This document shows positions 1 through 12,288 of a DNA stretch of 64,000 nucleotides, piece by piece. A program made the translations under genes and the position numbers. Source of the stretch: Owenia fusiformis (Eukaryota; Annelida; Polychaeta; Sabellida; Oweniidae). The notes under the pieces were generated by a model. It saw only the letters and a list, made by a program, of their open reading frames with translations. It was not told the origin of the DNA and ran no database searches. Positions within the stretch are counted from its first letter, which is position 1, and each line of letters starts with the position of its first letter. Where the stretch lies: positions 59,752,270 to 59,816,269 of the forward strand of contig CAIIXF020000001.1 of assembly GCA_903813345.2 (NCBI GenBank), written 5' to 3'.

Positions 1-2194
1 AAAAACAGTTAAGATCTACACTTTTAACCCAAACCGTTTATGTAACTTAAGTGAGGAATTGAATCAACGGTTCTGTTGTCTTCTGAGCTATTTTTTCGCA
101 AACATATACATTTTCTAAAACATATGATACTGATATACGTTTGTGAGAAAAAACGTCGTGGGGATTCTGCCTACAACGCGTTAAATAAGGAAAAAAGAAA
201 AATCGTACCTTCGACGTTCCGACATTTTGTTACCAAAACGAACCGTTTCGGTAACCAGCGTAATCGAGCGGATCACCAGTGATATTATACAAGCAATTAT
301 GATGGGACTGATCACTGATTATCCGGGAGAAACTCCTATCGGCGTAATCGCTTTAATAATTTAGAAAAATCAGCAACACAAACGTGAACCTGTACAAGGT
401 CAAATGGTGATTAGTCCTGCATCGATCCCTTATGTAACCCCCGCCCATAATATTATTGAACACACCTGTCTAAAGCCAGCTGTGGAACCGTACATATACA
501 GTAGATTTTTTTTAACATTAGAAAATCTGAACTTGTGACCAACTTACTAAAATAGTATATTTATTCATGTTTTTAACCATAATGTCTGCAGAGGGAGAAG
601 GGGTCGATAGTACTCTTTGCAATTTTTTTTGAACCTCCGTTATATTTCTACATTGACGAAGGTGATTGAGGGTAGAGGGGCAAAGTTATGATAGTCGGAA
701 GTCAATTCTAATAAAAATGAAATGCACATAATATTGATAGCTTTTATAATACTGTAGAAAATGCAAAATACAATATTGCTCTGTTTGACAAATAATCATT
801 TAGCGCATTGGATTCCCTTTCCAACAATGAATATCTTTGAAACTTTTTGGCATAATCCTAAATGAATATGTAAACTGTGGTATCAAAATTATAATGATAA
901 CCCTCCCGAAAGTTTAGATACAAATTTGTTTTTATCCCAAACCACCAATTTTTCATTTTCGCTAATTCAAGTTATAGTCCGTTGGTATGTGGTTGCTAGG
1001 CAAAAATCATGGACCGAAATTATGCCAAGCATTTATCTATTTTCTTACTTAATCACTGATTGTTATTTGTATTAAATCTTGAGATATGAATTTTAAAGAC
1101 AAAAACAAGTTGAAGTTGAAATTGTTGATTATTCAACTTTGCGTTAGTTTGATTTCGATGGGTTTTCGCGATACCTTTGAAAGTGCATATAACTTCAGTT
1201 CTAGAATACCCTGCGCGCAGAGTCTAGTTAAACTACAAGAAGACGAAGCTCTCTTTTAAGAAGTGAAGTCAAACGAATGCAAAGGGTAGTTCTAGAAAAG
1301 CGTTTACCTTGATTTTGGTCAGTTTGAAAGATGATAGATTGTTCTTTTAGGAAATAAAGTAGTCTTGGCACCAAAAATCTCTTTGGAAAAAAATTATCAA
1401 GTGTTCACAAAATGTCAAAAATGTTCACCCCCTAAGTCACGTTGACCTCGATTTGACCTTTGTTGACCTACCTTTTTCGAAAAATCAATATATTTCTAAA
1501 GATGTAATAAGGAATAAGGTTTACAACAATTTCAATATTATTAAAGTCAGACAAGTAACAAAAATCGCAGAGCCATCCCCCCTGCGACTTATTGTTATAA
1601 AAAAGGTTGCAGACATTAGGATTAAATACCATTTCTTATTCTGCCGCGCTCACCAGAAGTTTGAGAAAACCACTACTTCTTAAACTTGTCCAGCTAACAG
1701 TACCTCAGCTGGGTTTAACCAGGAGTGTGTTCAGTTACATAATATGCTCTGCTTCTGCACAATGTTTGCCGAGGATGTACGTGCACTGTACGTGGCAAGG
1801 GGGATGCAATGTATTACTAAAAGTGGAATTAAACCTGACATAATTCCCATCGCTGTAAATAAAATATGTGTAAACAAAATACTGTTTTTCTTCATTGTTT
1901 TTGCAAGGCGTGGGAAAGAATTTGGAGCATTTGTAATTGTCACTTGCTTTGTCAAGGGGCGTCAACCATGCATTTATCAACTGCCATTCGACACTCGATT
2001 GAAATCAAAATATTGACATACCATGGATACCATTTTCTCACGAATGATCTTTAGTAAGGCCCATCCTTTGTAATCATGACCCCAAACTATCTCTGAAATG
2101 TTGTCATCAATAATGAAACGTAACTTGCATCATCGATAGGCTTTGACATAAACCACAGGTATGTAACGTAATGACTAGTTTTAGGCTGTGTATA
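1..2194. other. Intergenic, no gene seen
   Basis: AT-rich sequence with only short chance reading frames (under 95 codons, overlapping on both strands, no recognisable domain). No tRNA, rRNA or clear transposon end was recognised. A purine/pyrimidine-poor stretch near 1,430-1,500 repeats the words TTGACCT/TGACC, as does another stretch at 11,480-11,580; this may be an old dispersed repeat. Confidence 0.5.
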
Positions 2195-3080
2195 ATCACG
2201 CGGTACTAACTCACTGGGGCGTATAGAAACCAAAACGGCCCGCAAAACCGTTAATTTGAATTTCAAACCTACCCTTTCTTTGGAAAATCAATGATTGTGA
2301 GTCTCAAAGTACACCGTTTTTCTTCAAACTTGTTCCATTAAAACCTTAACAGAAATACCTTTCACTCGAGACATTGCTTTTGTTTACAAAGTCCCTCGTT
2401 TTAGCGGCGTTTTGGTCCCCAGATGTGAGAAGTTGCAAATCCTGATCAGATTTCAACCACAATACTTGATATCTCGCTCGTTGGATCTATACACCTTATC
2501 AGTAGTCATAGACTGTGGGGCGTTTTGGAAGACAACGGGGCGTTTTGGTCAATTTCGAACAGTTGCGTAGGACTTTTGGAAATTGCTGCGTTTCATGTAA
2601 TAAACGAGTCAGGCCACGGGAAAAGGGGTCTTATCACAGATTCGTCACAGTTTCCTCTTAATCTTGGGGACATTACTGGCTCTGTAGCACAATTTAAATT
2701 TTTGTGATGAGACGGGTTTTCCTATGGCGAGGCTCAAATATGTTGATGCAGCGATGGAAGGTTGTAATGGGAGTCCTTGCGCAGAATATGGGGGAGAGTG
2801 ATAGAAGAACTGGCGAGATATCAAGGATTGTGGTTGAAATCTCTGAGGATTTGCAACTTCTCACATCTGGGGACCAAAAACGCCGCTAAAACGAGGGACT
2901 TTGTAAACAAAAGCAATGTCTCGACTGAAGGTTTTAATGGAACAAGTTTGAAGAAAAACGGCGTACTGTGAGACTCACAACCATTGATTTTCAAAAGACA
3001 GGGTAGATTTGAAATTCAAATTAACGGTTTTGCGGGGCGTTTTGGTTTCGATACGCCCTGGTGAGTTAGTACCGCGTGAT
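2195..3080. mobile_element. Long inverted-repeat (foldback) element, about 0.9 kb
   Basis: The left arm (about 2,195-2,465) and the right arm (about 2,830-3,080) are reverse complements with few mismatches. The left end reads ATCACGCGGTACTAACTCAC and the right end is its complement. Shared internal blocks include ACCGTTAATTTGAATTTC, GAGTCTCA, the sequence around CCCTCGTTTTAGCGGCG, and GATGTGAGAAGTTGCAAATC. The roughly 360-bp centre holds no transposase. This is a non-autonomous element with very long terminal repeats; the superfamily cannot be assigned from what I see. The short frames inside it are not genes. Confidence 0.85.
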
Positions 3081-5240
3081 AATGGCTAGCTTGACTACTG
3101 TATATTTCAATGAGGTTTCACATCATTTTATTATATCACTGCCATATTCTTCACTCTCTGATTGGTCCATGTCCTAAAGGTGACTAAAAAATAATAAACG
3201 ATATTCAACGGAAGTCAAATGATATTCTGAAATGTACATTCAGACCTTTATGTACTTCAGATTGAACTGTCTATGCTATCCAATGGAGAAACATTTTTGC
3301 CGATTTCTGGTAAGTGCAAACGATTAGATTTAGATTTTTCACTTACCCATTCTTGTAGTCTCTGAGCAATAAACCCATTACAATTTGGGCTTACCAAAAG
3401 AAATTCTAATTTGCTTTTTCTTACGTGCGTAATAATATTTGACACTACGTAATAAATAGTTTACAAAAATATTTTACTGCGTAAAAATAGTTTGATTCGG
3501 TTTCTAAAATAAAGAAATTTGGTATAAGATTTCAAATATTATTGTCAAACATCTACAACTATTATTTATATACGTCTTCAACATGAACGACAAACAAATA
3601 TTACGCAGCGCTTTATGATGAATGATGAATACGTTATTAGATGCTGAATACACCGATTGATTATTATGCGCCGAAGTTTATTTGAAATTGTCAACGTTTC
3701 TGACTTCCAGTATGCAGTATTTGTTCGCTAAAACTCAGAGAACCACAAACCTGAAATATGGGGTAAAACTGTTACCGTCTCAAACTGAGCATACAGAAGA
3801 GATTCAGAATGACAACTCAGAAAAATTCAAATACACCGTCATAGATTGTAAGTGCATGCTGGTGTTTGATTGAACTGTTATCTGAAGACAATGTGAACTC
3901 AAAGAAGATATAATGATTTTTGTGAAGCCCCATTGAAATATACAGTGGTCAAGCTTGCCAATAAAGTAGCCCAAAACTAGTCTTTATGATACCATATTGG
4001 CTTATGTTTAACAAAAATCGCCAAAAGTAATTTTTCATAAGCAAATTTCAAAGTTTACAACTTAAAAACAAGTACTTCTGGTAAAAGTCAGGTATATTGT
4101 GTGAAAATTCCAGACAATAAACGCAAGGACGATGTTATTGCTCTCCGGCGTTAATTACTGGGTGGTAAATTGATGACCGGCACCAGCCATTAAATGGATT
4201 CAAGACTCATGTAAGAACAGGTAATAGAATTTTACAAAAGGCAACATCATGGCGCATTAAAAATAATTTAGAGTGAAATAATGGCGTTTTGCTATTAGAG
4301 TCACGATCGCTTGCTTCCTTCGTTCTCCGCTGTTATTGCATTACTTCAACTCGGCAATTACCGGCCATTCATGACTTAAGGAAGATAGATGACCGCCCCG
4401 CATAGCTGAACTGTCATGGGATCTACCCACGTTTGAAAATCTTCCTTGGACACGTATTTCCGCAATCCATTCTCTTTAAATTGTGAATGCCCATAGTCAC
4501 TTTTTAGAAGTTTATCATTTTAGTGCTTGTTAGTTTACATGGTCGCTAAACTCAGTCATTCCACGTCCGAAAAAACATGAAAACAAAACATCATAACGAG
4601 TATGTTTTCCTCGTGGTGTCCAGTTGATATCAATATCCAACATAGCAATTTGTAAACTTTGATTGAAATGAGAAGATATGATATTAAAGTCAACGATTTA
4701 TCATTCTTGCCATCGTCTTCTAAAGCGATAAAATTAAAAAGTCCCAAAGCTAAGGAAATTCACTTGATAGTTATTAAAGGTTCTATCGATTAATAAAAGA
4801 TGAACATAGATAACGCATTAATGATTGTATTTTCTGCTTTCTCATCATTTTAATTGCATTGGACTTGTCATCTACTTATTTACTATTGTTATAGGGTACA
4901 GATCGGGGAATTCTATTTTATTTAAAGCTCTATATTATGTTGTTCCAGATGATGACGAATAAAAAAATGTAAGACTTAAAGAATTCAGTGTCTTACAGTA
5001 ACATTTTATACTTCTAAAAAGTATGACACTATTTTTTCATTTTAATACATCCTAAAAGATTATAAACCCTATACTCATCTCAAAGTTAAAAGATGTAGAC
5101 CATGTGGGAAATGAGCTTTGTTTACCTGAAAATATTTAGGATACTGATTTAGAAAATGTCATTTCTTTAATAAGTCAATACAAAATCTATAGCATCATAA
5201 GTACAAAGGTGTCGAACAATCGGAAGGATCTTTCAATTAA
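3081..5240. other. Intergenic, no gene seen
   Basis: AT-rich sequence without recognisable coding, RNA or transposon features. The short frames at 3,257-3,445, 3,682-3,873 and 4,556-4,747 show no domain and no splice context. Confidence 0.5.
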
Positions 5241-5399
5241 GGAATAAATAATGATAGGCCATTCAATATGGTGAAATTCAGCACGAGTTGGACAGAATGT
5301 TGTACAAAGCACGAACCGAAGGTGAGTGCATTTGTACTAACATTCTGTCCAACGAGTGCTGAATTTCACCATATTGAATGGCCTATCATTATTTATTCC
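5241..5399. repeat. Near-perfect 159-bp hairpin
   Basis: The sequence from GGAATAAATAATGATAGGCC to its exact complement at 5,380-5,399 folds into one hairpin with arms of about 65 bp. The two arms differ by only a few bases (one indel near the CACGAGTTGG block), and the loop is about 25 bp. It could be a miniature transposon or a transcribed long hairpin. No coding content is expected; the frame that crosses it is an artefact. Confidence 0.85.
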
Positions 5400-6239
5400 G
5401 ATTCAAACATAAAAATTAGTAAAAGCCGTGTCTGTGGAACGGGCATGAAGGAAGAATACGCATGCTATCAAGATTCTGAAGTCGGCCGGAAAAATTTTAG
5501 AATTTGTTTGGGCTGTTCTATTTTACTCCCCGTTTTAGATTTTATACGGTGTATGAAACATGGGGTGTTGATAAAATAGTTGCAGTAGTTACGGAGGGAG
5601 TAAAAAAGAACAGCTATCCCTGGACAGAGCCCCAGATGTGCAGCTGAGATGACGTCACTCAAAACAATGCAAATTGCAGATTGAATAGAGCATGGTCGTG
5701 CATCTATGGAGAATTAGAGAACGTTCTATATTGGCTATGCTGCATTCTGATTGGTTGAGAAATTCAAATAGAGCACGGTCATGTTTGAATTCGTCTCTCA
5801 ATAAGACACAAATAGAAATTGTGAATGGTGTCGATTTTCCGTCACGAACGTCATGATCATGGTATGACACTTAGAAATGTGAGTGCGTTCTGCAGTATAT
5901 AAACATAGCTATTTATTAAGTCAGTTTCACTTGGCAATAAGAATTACACTGTTGCTCATAAATATGGAATATTTTATAGATACGAACTGTTTGATGGAAT
6001 TTCTACAAAATGATAACATTTTGATGAAAATTTGTAATGTGTTCTCATTCCCTCATCAGTTTTGCATATAAAACTGATTGGTATGAAAAGTTTATGGTTG
6101 ATTAAACTTGTATTCACACAGGTGACCCCATGACCTCGTGATATTGGTAACTTGAAAGAGGTGTCCAAATCTTAGTTGTAACCATTGTGCACATTTTATA
6201 AAACTTTAATTTAGAGTTGGAAGAGTTTTAGAAGGCATG
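5400..6239. other. Intergenic, no gene seen
   Basis: No supported gene. Two near copies of an ATAGAGCAYGGTC motif at about 5,683 and 5,768 hint at an old repeat. The small frames on both strands lack any family signature. Confidence 0.4.
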
Positions 6240-7290
6240 CCCCATAAACGCGAAAAAGAGCATGGCAGGTCATAGGGATGGCGCTCTCTGGCATGGAACA
6301 AACTGCCATTGCCAGGACCCTAGGGGTGTGTCAGGAACAGTCTCTAAAATTCTGCAGTGGTACCAAAGGCATTGGAATATGACTCCAGGTCACAGCAATA
6401 GTAACCCAAGGGAGAATAATGTAAGAAAAGACCACCACCTGCTGCATTAATGTCATCAAAATCGCTTTAAGTCAACCAGTAGTCTACGAGATGAATGGCT
6501 GTCTCACCTCAGAACCTGTGTTCCAGAGCTATAGACAACCAGTGATTTCTTAAGAACGGATGCAAGGCCATGAGACCTTTAAAGAAACCACAGCCGACTG
6601 ATCATAACAAAGAAAGGTGCCTTCAATGGGCAGGAAAGCACGAAAACGTTGCACCTAATCTTTTGTGTCATATGACAGCATGTGAAGAAATAAGATGTGT
6701 CCTCCACAAAATTGATAAGTGTGTTCGTTTCTGTCGTAGACCAGAGGAAAGAGACAATAGGGACACTTACTGATGTGGCAGTCTACGAAGGTAACCCTAT
6801 TTATGTTTGGAGCAGTGTTACAGAGGTTGTTTGGAGCAATACTACAAAAATTGCACCCCCTTGGTGATTCCCAAACATAATTTCAGAGTAAATTGACCTT
6901 TTGGACCTCCATCAAGTACCATATGTAAACAGAGTGTTTTGGGGCAACATTTATCTGCAGAATGATCATGCTGTTGCATATGCTAGTGGCATCGTGTTGG
7001 ATTACATCAGGGCAGGCAATGTGGACCAGCTACCATAGGCACAAAAGTCAGCCAATCAGGCTAATGCAGAGCAAATGTGGGACGACCTTGGTAATGAGAT
7101 GCGTGACTTGGACCCCAACCTTAAAATTTAGACACGCTACGTACTGCTCAAATTGAGGAATGGGGCCTTATTTCACGTAGAAAGGTCAGATGTTTGATTC
7201 AATGCTGGTCCCGTAGGGTTGATGCTCTGATTGCAGCACAAAGAGGACATACCGCATATAAGTGCTATCATTGGATAGAGGACACTTCAA
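6240..7290 (+). pseudogene. Degenerate Tc1-like transposase
   Basis: Fragments in shifting plus-strand frames follow the order of a Tc1 transposase. An N-terminal helix-turn-helix-like part (about 6,262-6,440, with the word VSGTVSKILQWYQR) comes first. Next is RPLKKPQPTDHNKERCLQWA (6,570-6,630), which matches the family's 'R.PLL...H..RL.WA' segment. Then come a decayed catalytic part with QNDHAVAYASGIVLDYIRA (about 6,958-7,015; the family has 'QDNA.pH.A..v..fl') and AEQMWDDLGNEMRDLDP (about 7,065-7,115; 'IE.vWd.Lgr..r'). It ends with an alanine-rich tail reading ALIAAQRGHT (about 7,230). Multiple frameshifts and stops make it inactive. The terminal inverted repeats were not identified. Confidence 0.75.
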
Positions 7291-7339
7291 TCTTCATGAC
7301 TAGATGCTTATTTTGTTTGATCTGTTTTACATGACGATT

Positions 7340-7665
7340 TGGATCCTATGGCGGATCCGGGGGGGGGGCCCATGGGGCCCGGGCCCCCCCCCCTAAGGTT
7401 GGCCCAAAAAAAAATTTTAGGCCAAAAAAGGCCTTAAGGCCCCAAAAAGTGGGCCTTTAGGTCATTATTGGGCCTTCTAAGGCCTTATTTTTTTACTTTA
7501 GGCCAAATTTGGAAGAAAATGGGCCTCAAATTTTCAAAATTTGGGCCCAATTTTTCGGTTTTAGGGGCCCAAAATTTTTTTCCGCGCAAGCGCGGAGGTT
7601 TTTTCTATATTCTCAAATTTGGGCCCCCCCCTTGTTGGTTCCTGGATCCGCCACTGGGATCGGGG
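7340..7665. mobile_element. MITE with GGATCCGCCA-type ends and G/C homopolymer core
   Basis: The left end TGGCGGATCCGGGGGGG (about 7,350) is mirrored by the right end CCTGGATCCGCCACTGG (about 7,640). The body is compositionally strange: long G and C runs, a GGGCCCATGGGGCCCGGGCCC palindrome (7,366-7,386), then repeated GGGCC/AAAAATTT blocks. Ends of this type (TGGCGGATCC followed by G runs) occur on hAT-like miniature elements in many animals; that assignment is an inference. Confidence 0.6.
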
Positions 7666-8163
7666 TGTTTTGAAAATGCAAAAATTCTCAGCTTACCCCT
7701 GTTTAAATAAGAGTTATTTTCTAAATTTAAATGTAAATATTTTTTCTCTAAAAAATGTTGATTTGTAGATGAAATATGTGGTTATAATTTGCCTAGAAAA
7801 TAAATGTCTGAACCAACTCCAAATAAATATTCTCTTACTCCAAAATTTGAATTCTGAGCTGCCAAATCTAATATTCCATATTTATGAGCAACAGTGTAGA
7901 ACGTATACCCTTTTTTATATTGTATGCACCCTATTGCCTAACAGCCATAATATAGAAAAGTACTCCCAGTAATTTAAAACCTTTTTTTCAAAACCGTATT
8001 AGGGACACAGATGCATCAAACCCTAATGACGTTTGGACCATCATGAATTCGTCATTAAAAATTGTAATACTGTAATAGAGTCGAAATGAACGGTCTCGGT
8101 TGTACAATGTAGAGGGTCGGCCAAAAAACGGTCAATACTTGTGGGACGATATATAACCCTAAA

Positions 8164-8418
8164 TGAAGAGATTGGACCATCCCCATGTGACGGACGAGAA
8201 ACTGTGACAAAAAAAATGAATATTAAATACATAATTCCCCGATTCGACGGATAGGTTCACAAACATCTTTTTTACATTATTGTACCAAGTTACAGTGAGA
8301 GGTCAATAAAGTGTATAACTTCCAGAAATAAAGTCACCGCTAGTGCCGACATTGTCAATTTTTGTCACCGTTTCTCATCCATTACCGTATTCATATGGAA
8401 ATGGTCTGATCTCTTCGT
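8164..8418. repeat. Imperfect inverted repeat beside the 8.4-kb MITE
   Basis: The block beginning TGAAGAGATTGGACCAT (8,164-8,221) pairs with the complementary block at about 8,354-8,418, which ends GGTCTGATCTCTTCG. Both arms carry GAGAAAC.GTGACAAAAA. They look like the two halves of an older miniature element. The right half directly abuts the next MITE. Confidence 0.55.
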
Positions 8419-8419
8419 A

Positions 8420-9070
8420 TACAGGGTGTCCCGAAAGTATGCCCCCCTCCCCTAGGCAGACATACACCAATGTCCCCATAGTATGTATCATATATCATTT
8501 TAAAGTTTGTCCAAAGTTACATTGATTTGCCAAGTATCACGGTTCAACTCACAAACGGGAAAAGGTTACACACATTTCAAAATGTAGTGTTTTACCAAAA
8601 TTAAAGTTTAGTTTTACACAAAATTGATAGTCGCCGTGTCTCCCTTGGCCATGTTAACAGCAGCAATTCTTTCCAGATATGACCGTAAATACACTGTAAA
8701 TAGGGGTATGGCATTTAATAGTCCTCATAAAGCCTTTTTAAGGCATTTTAGAAGAATTTCCTTGGAGTATCTGCCCTTACCGACCTCTTTTTACAACTCA
8801 ATACCCATCCTCTCTTTAACGATAGCACCCATATTTTTGGTCACATTCAGGTTAGTTGTGTTTCCAGGATACTGATTTTAACTTTAATTTTGGCCAAATA
8901 CTAAGTTTTGAAATGCCTGTAACTTTTTCCCGTTTGTGAGTTGAACCATGATACTTGGCAAATCAATGTAACTTTGGACAAGCTTTAAAATGATATAAGA
9001 CACATACTATGGGAACATTGGTATATGTCTGCCTAGGGGGGGGGGGGGCATACTTTCGGGACACCCTGTA
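8420..9070. mobile_element. MITE with about 190-bp terminal inverted repeats (TACAGGGTGTCCC ends)
   Basis: It starts TACAGGGTGTCCCGAAAGTA and ends with the complement, with TA at both edges, as expected for IS630/Tc1/mariner target duplication. The arms (8,420-8,612 and about 8,875-9,070) share long blocks such as CCTAGGCAGACATA, CAAAGTTACATTGATTTGCC and GGTTCAACTCACAAACGGGA. The roughly 260-bp core encodes no recognisable transposase. Other copies of this end type occur at 37,257, 46,357, 49,530 and 54,014. Confidence 0.9.
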
Positions 9071-9984
9071 GTATGTGATTCGTAATCCGATTAAAGAATC
9101 TTATATACACAAATAAGACAACGGAATAATTACGAGAAAATCAAGAAAAGCATGGAGTTTTAAAATGTTTTTAATGAATATTTTATTCTCAAAAGCCAAA
9201 TGTTGCATATTTCCCTATTTGTAAAATTTTGTTCATGACATCGAGTTTATGGTTAGGCCATAGTCTTGGTTTTTATTTTTAACACCGGTCTTGTTATAAA
9301 CAAATGACAGGTCTGTAAAATATTTTAGCCCACTCTGTACGTTACACGTAATCCGGAATATCTCAATCCAAAATCTAATTTAAATTGCACCTAATGCTAC
9401 TACTGGATGTGCATTTAAGATAAATTGAGTAAACTAAAACTACATAATTATTCTATTTATGACATAAAATTGATGCTGACCTTGGAAAATATAGAAGGAA
9501 TGAGACAGTTAATAACAAATGAATAATTTTCTACTTGTGTAACGCCAGACTGTCGCAGAGTCGGCCAATGGATGCGCAACAGTGAGGATTAGAGAGTTGT
9601 TCGAGAGAGAAAAGTAGATTCATACAGCCGTCTAGCAGTAAAGGATGTGAAGGATGGCCCTGCACGTCTCTATGATTACCGTTCATGTAAATAATGGCTC
9701 CAATAAATATAAAAAAGCGATATCTTATAAATCACTTTGACGATTTGTCAGTATCAATCTTTTGAGAAGTGAATAACATATTGAACAAACTCTTCGATCT
9801 AATCCATTATTTTGAAGCATGTTTTGAAGGAAATAAATATCGTTTTTTATTAATGTTGTAACGCTCTACACTCCCTTCCGGAAATCTGGCAATCCTCACT
9901 TCGCTGAAATTGCGTCACACCGCCACCTTTCCAATGCACTTGTTAATACATTTGAAATTGTGAACCCCCTTAATAATGGAATGG
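9071..9984. other. Intergenic, no gene seen
   Basis: Nothing recognisable: AT-rich, no coding frame above chance length. Confidence 0.5.
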
Positions 9985-10325
9985 TACTGTAGATACACTT
10001 AATTTGGCCCCCGTTTTAATTTGACGGATTGGCGGATTCAGGAAATCCGCCAAATTAAAAACCCGTCAAATTTCATTAAGGAATTTTTGTCCAATGCACT
10101 TCAGAAATTAAACTCCGGGGGCCCCTTTTCCTGTCAACATGTCATCAATTCTACATTATTCCAAAAGAAATACAGAAAATATCTTGGTAAACACCTTGTC
10201 CTAATGACATAAGCATCTATAAAAATTAAACTTCAGTCCCGAGTGAATCCGCCAAATTAAATAGCCATGAATATTTGAAATTGAGCAAATCCGTCAAATT
10301 AAGTAGCGTCAAAATAAGTACAGTA
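9985..10325. mobile_element. Small MITE with TACTGTA ends
   Basis: The left end begins TACTGTAGATACACTTAATT and the right end finishes AAGTACAGTA. Both ends carry ACTTAATTTGrC and variants of AATTTGACGGATT, and similar words recur inside it (TCCGCCAAATTAAA at about 10,049 and 10,246). It is a non-autonomous TA-flanked element. The frame over 10,021-10,212 is part of it, not a gene. Confidence 0.6.
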
Positions 10326-10914
10326 TCTCTTTCCCTTTGGTACCAATTTATACGATGCATTATTTGTGTCTTAGAGACCGTTTTTAATTGACCCCTTTCT
10401 GCCTGGTGGATGGCATCAGAATTAATCAAGGTTATAAAAACTACGGTTGATCTTAGATTGTTAAATGCTAAAAACGCAAAATATTCCATTTATATGAGCA
10501 ACGGTGTGTGTATTTGTTCCGATGGGAAATGTAGATATATCATGAACATAATTATAGATGTAAAGCACTATTGAATTTCATTATGTTGCCCTTTGCAGTA
10601 GGTTCTATTAACCAAATAAGTGTCTCGGCAGGAGAGAGTCAAGATGTTTCAAGATATCAAAAGTACAGGCGCCTGTTTATGCGTGTGTCACTCAATAGCC
10701 TGACATAACTTGTGGGAAACCTAATTATGAATAAGTACCTCTCATTCCCCAATTCACATGTCGAGACAATATTTGATCTACTTTTGTGAATTGTCATCGT
10801 TCAGGTTTTTTAAATTAATGCAAACACTTTCTCGATGTCAGAGAAAAAGAAATTACTTGAATATAAATTACTTCCTCAGGACATTACCCGATGGATAGTT
10901 GAAATCCATGGGGG

Positions 10915-10965
10915 TTATCCCGTACCAGGACTATAGTCTACATGTATAGTCCTGGCACGGGATAA
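10915..10965. mobile_element. 51-bp palindromic micro-element with 8-bp target duplication
   Basis: The unit runs from TTATCCCGTACCAGGACTAT to ATAGTCCTGGCACGGGATAA and is almost completely self-complementary. It is flanked on both sides by the same 8 bases, CATGGGGG (10,907-10,914 and 10,966-10,973). The same ends bound a 0.55-kb foldback element at 28,014-28,565. An 8-bp duplication fits hAT-, P- or related transposases. Confidence 0.85.
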
Positions 10966-10973
10966 CATGGGGG

Positions 10974-12288
10974 TATCTCCTTGTCTTAAATGATAATTAT
11001 TAATTGTATCATTGATATAATCATGGGCTTTCAATTAGTATATGACTGCATGGGTACTGCCGGCAACTTAGTGGCTAATACTGTTAGCTGTATAGATTTA
11101 CAGAGCACTCAGGTCTCGTTATTTCATATATCCGCATTGCATTAATCCACTCAAGGTCATGTTTAGATCTTAGTGACACTAATGGAACCGGCAAGCTGAT
11201 CAATTTCATAGTTTAGTGAAAATGTATAAATAGTATCATTCGGGAATAACAAGCCATTTACCTCTACAAGTCAAATGCAAATGGTAATTGTGGTTCTTTT
11301 GAGTCATTTCATTCTAAACTTAGAACTCAATGTTATCTCATGCAAAGTTTGATACAAACTCTTAAAGGAATGATTAGTCTACACTCTACAATGCACAGGA
11401 CTTAAATCCTTTTAAACATTATCGCCTTAACCTCATATAACCCCAAGTATAAGACGTTCAAATGTCCCCATAACCAATAATGATCTTGACCTTTACACAC
11501 AACTTGACCTACAACAACCAACATACTGACCTTTGTCATTTTAGGTGACCTTGACCAAGAAACGTGGCCTTGACATGAATAGGGGAGTCCGTCGTCCCTT
11601 AAATATTAGGAAGTATATAATGTAAATATTGAAATATGGAGCAATTGGAAGTCCATGTAAATTATCTAAGTTTGACCGCTTACCACAATTCCAACATACA
11701 ATTAAATGATAATATTGGAGTCCGTCCCGAATGGGCTTACGTTTACCAAGTTCAGTGACCCTACCGCTTTAACGGTGTAGAAGAACAAGGACAAACGCAT
11801 AAAGTCGCATAAAGTAAGACGTATTAAATCGCAGTGTAAGATTAATGTTAGGTTGTTTATAAATTAATCATATCCATTAATCATATCCACAAATCCACAA
11901 TTAATCAACAGAATCAAATGACGTGTAGAGGGGTAACTTCAGATTGTAGTGGGAGTGGGGAAACGAAATTGAAAAATGAAATGAGCCAAAAAGGATCAAA
12001 TTGACCGATAAAAGGGTAATTATGGTATGTCTAGGATAAATGTGTCAGAAGAATGATAAACGAGGAACACCCTAAACAAGAGATTAGCCACAACAAGTAT
12101 ACAAAAACAGGTTGGAATGAGGTATTAATAGCAAGCAAGACAGAAAATGATTTCCTGAGATCAGAGACGGTCATTGGATTCTATAGTCTGGGCAATTGGT
12201 ATGGTCTTGTACATGTATGTATGGCGCAGGAACAGAAGCACAAGCAGGTGGATAAAAGTATCGCACCTAAAACACAGCAGTGTGACAG
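10974..12288. other. Intergenic, no gene seen
   Basis: No coding or RNA feature supported. TGACCTT/TTGACC words recur at 11,480-11,580, as they do near 1,440. The 12,053-12,328 frame runs into the tandem array that follows and is not supported as a gene. Confidence 0.45.
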
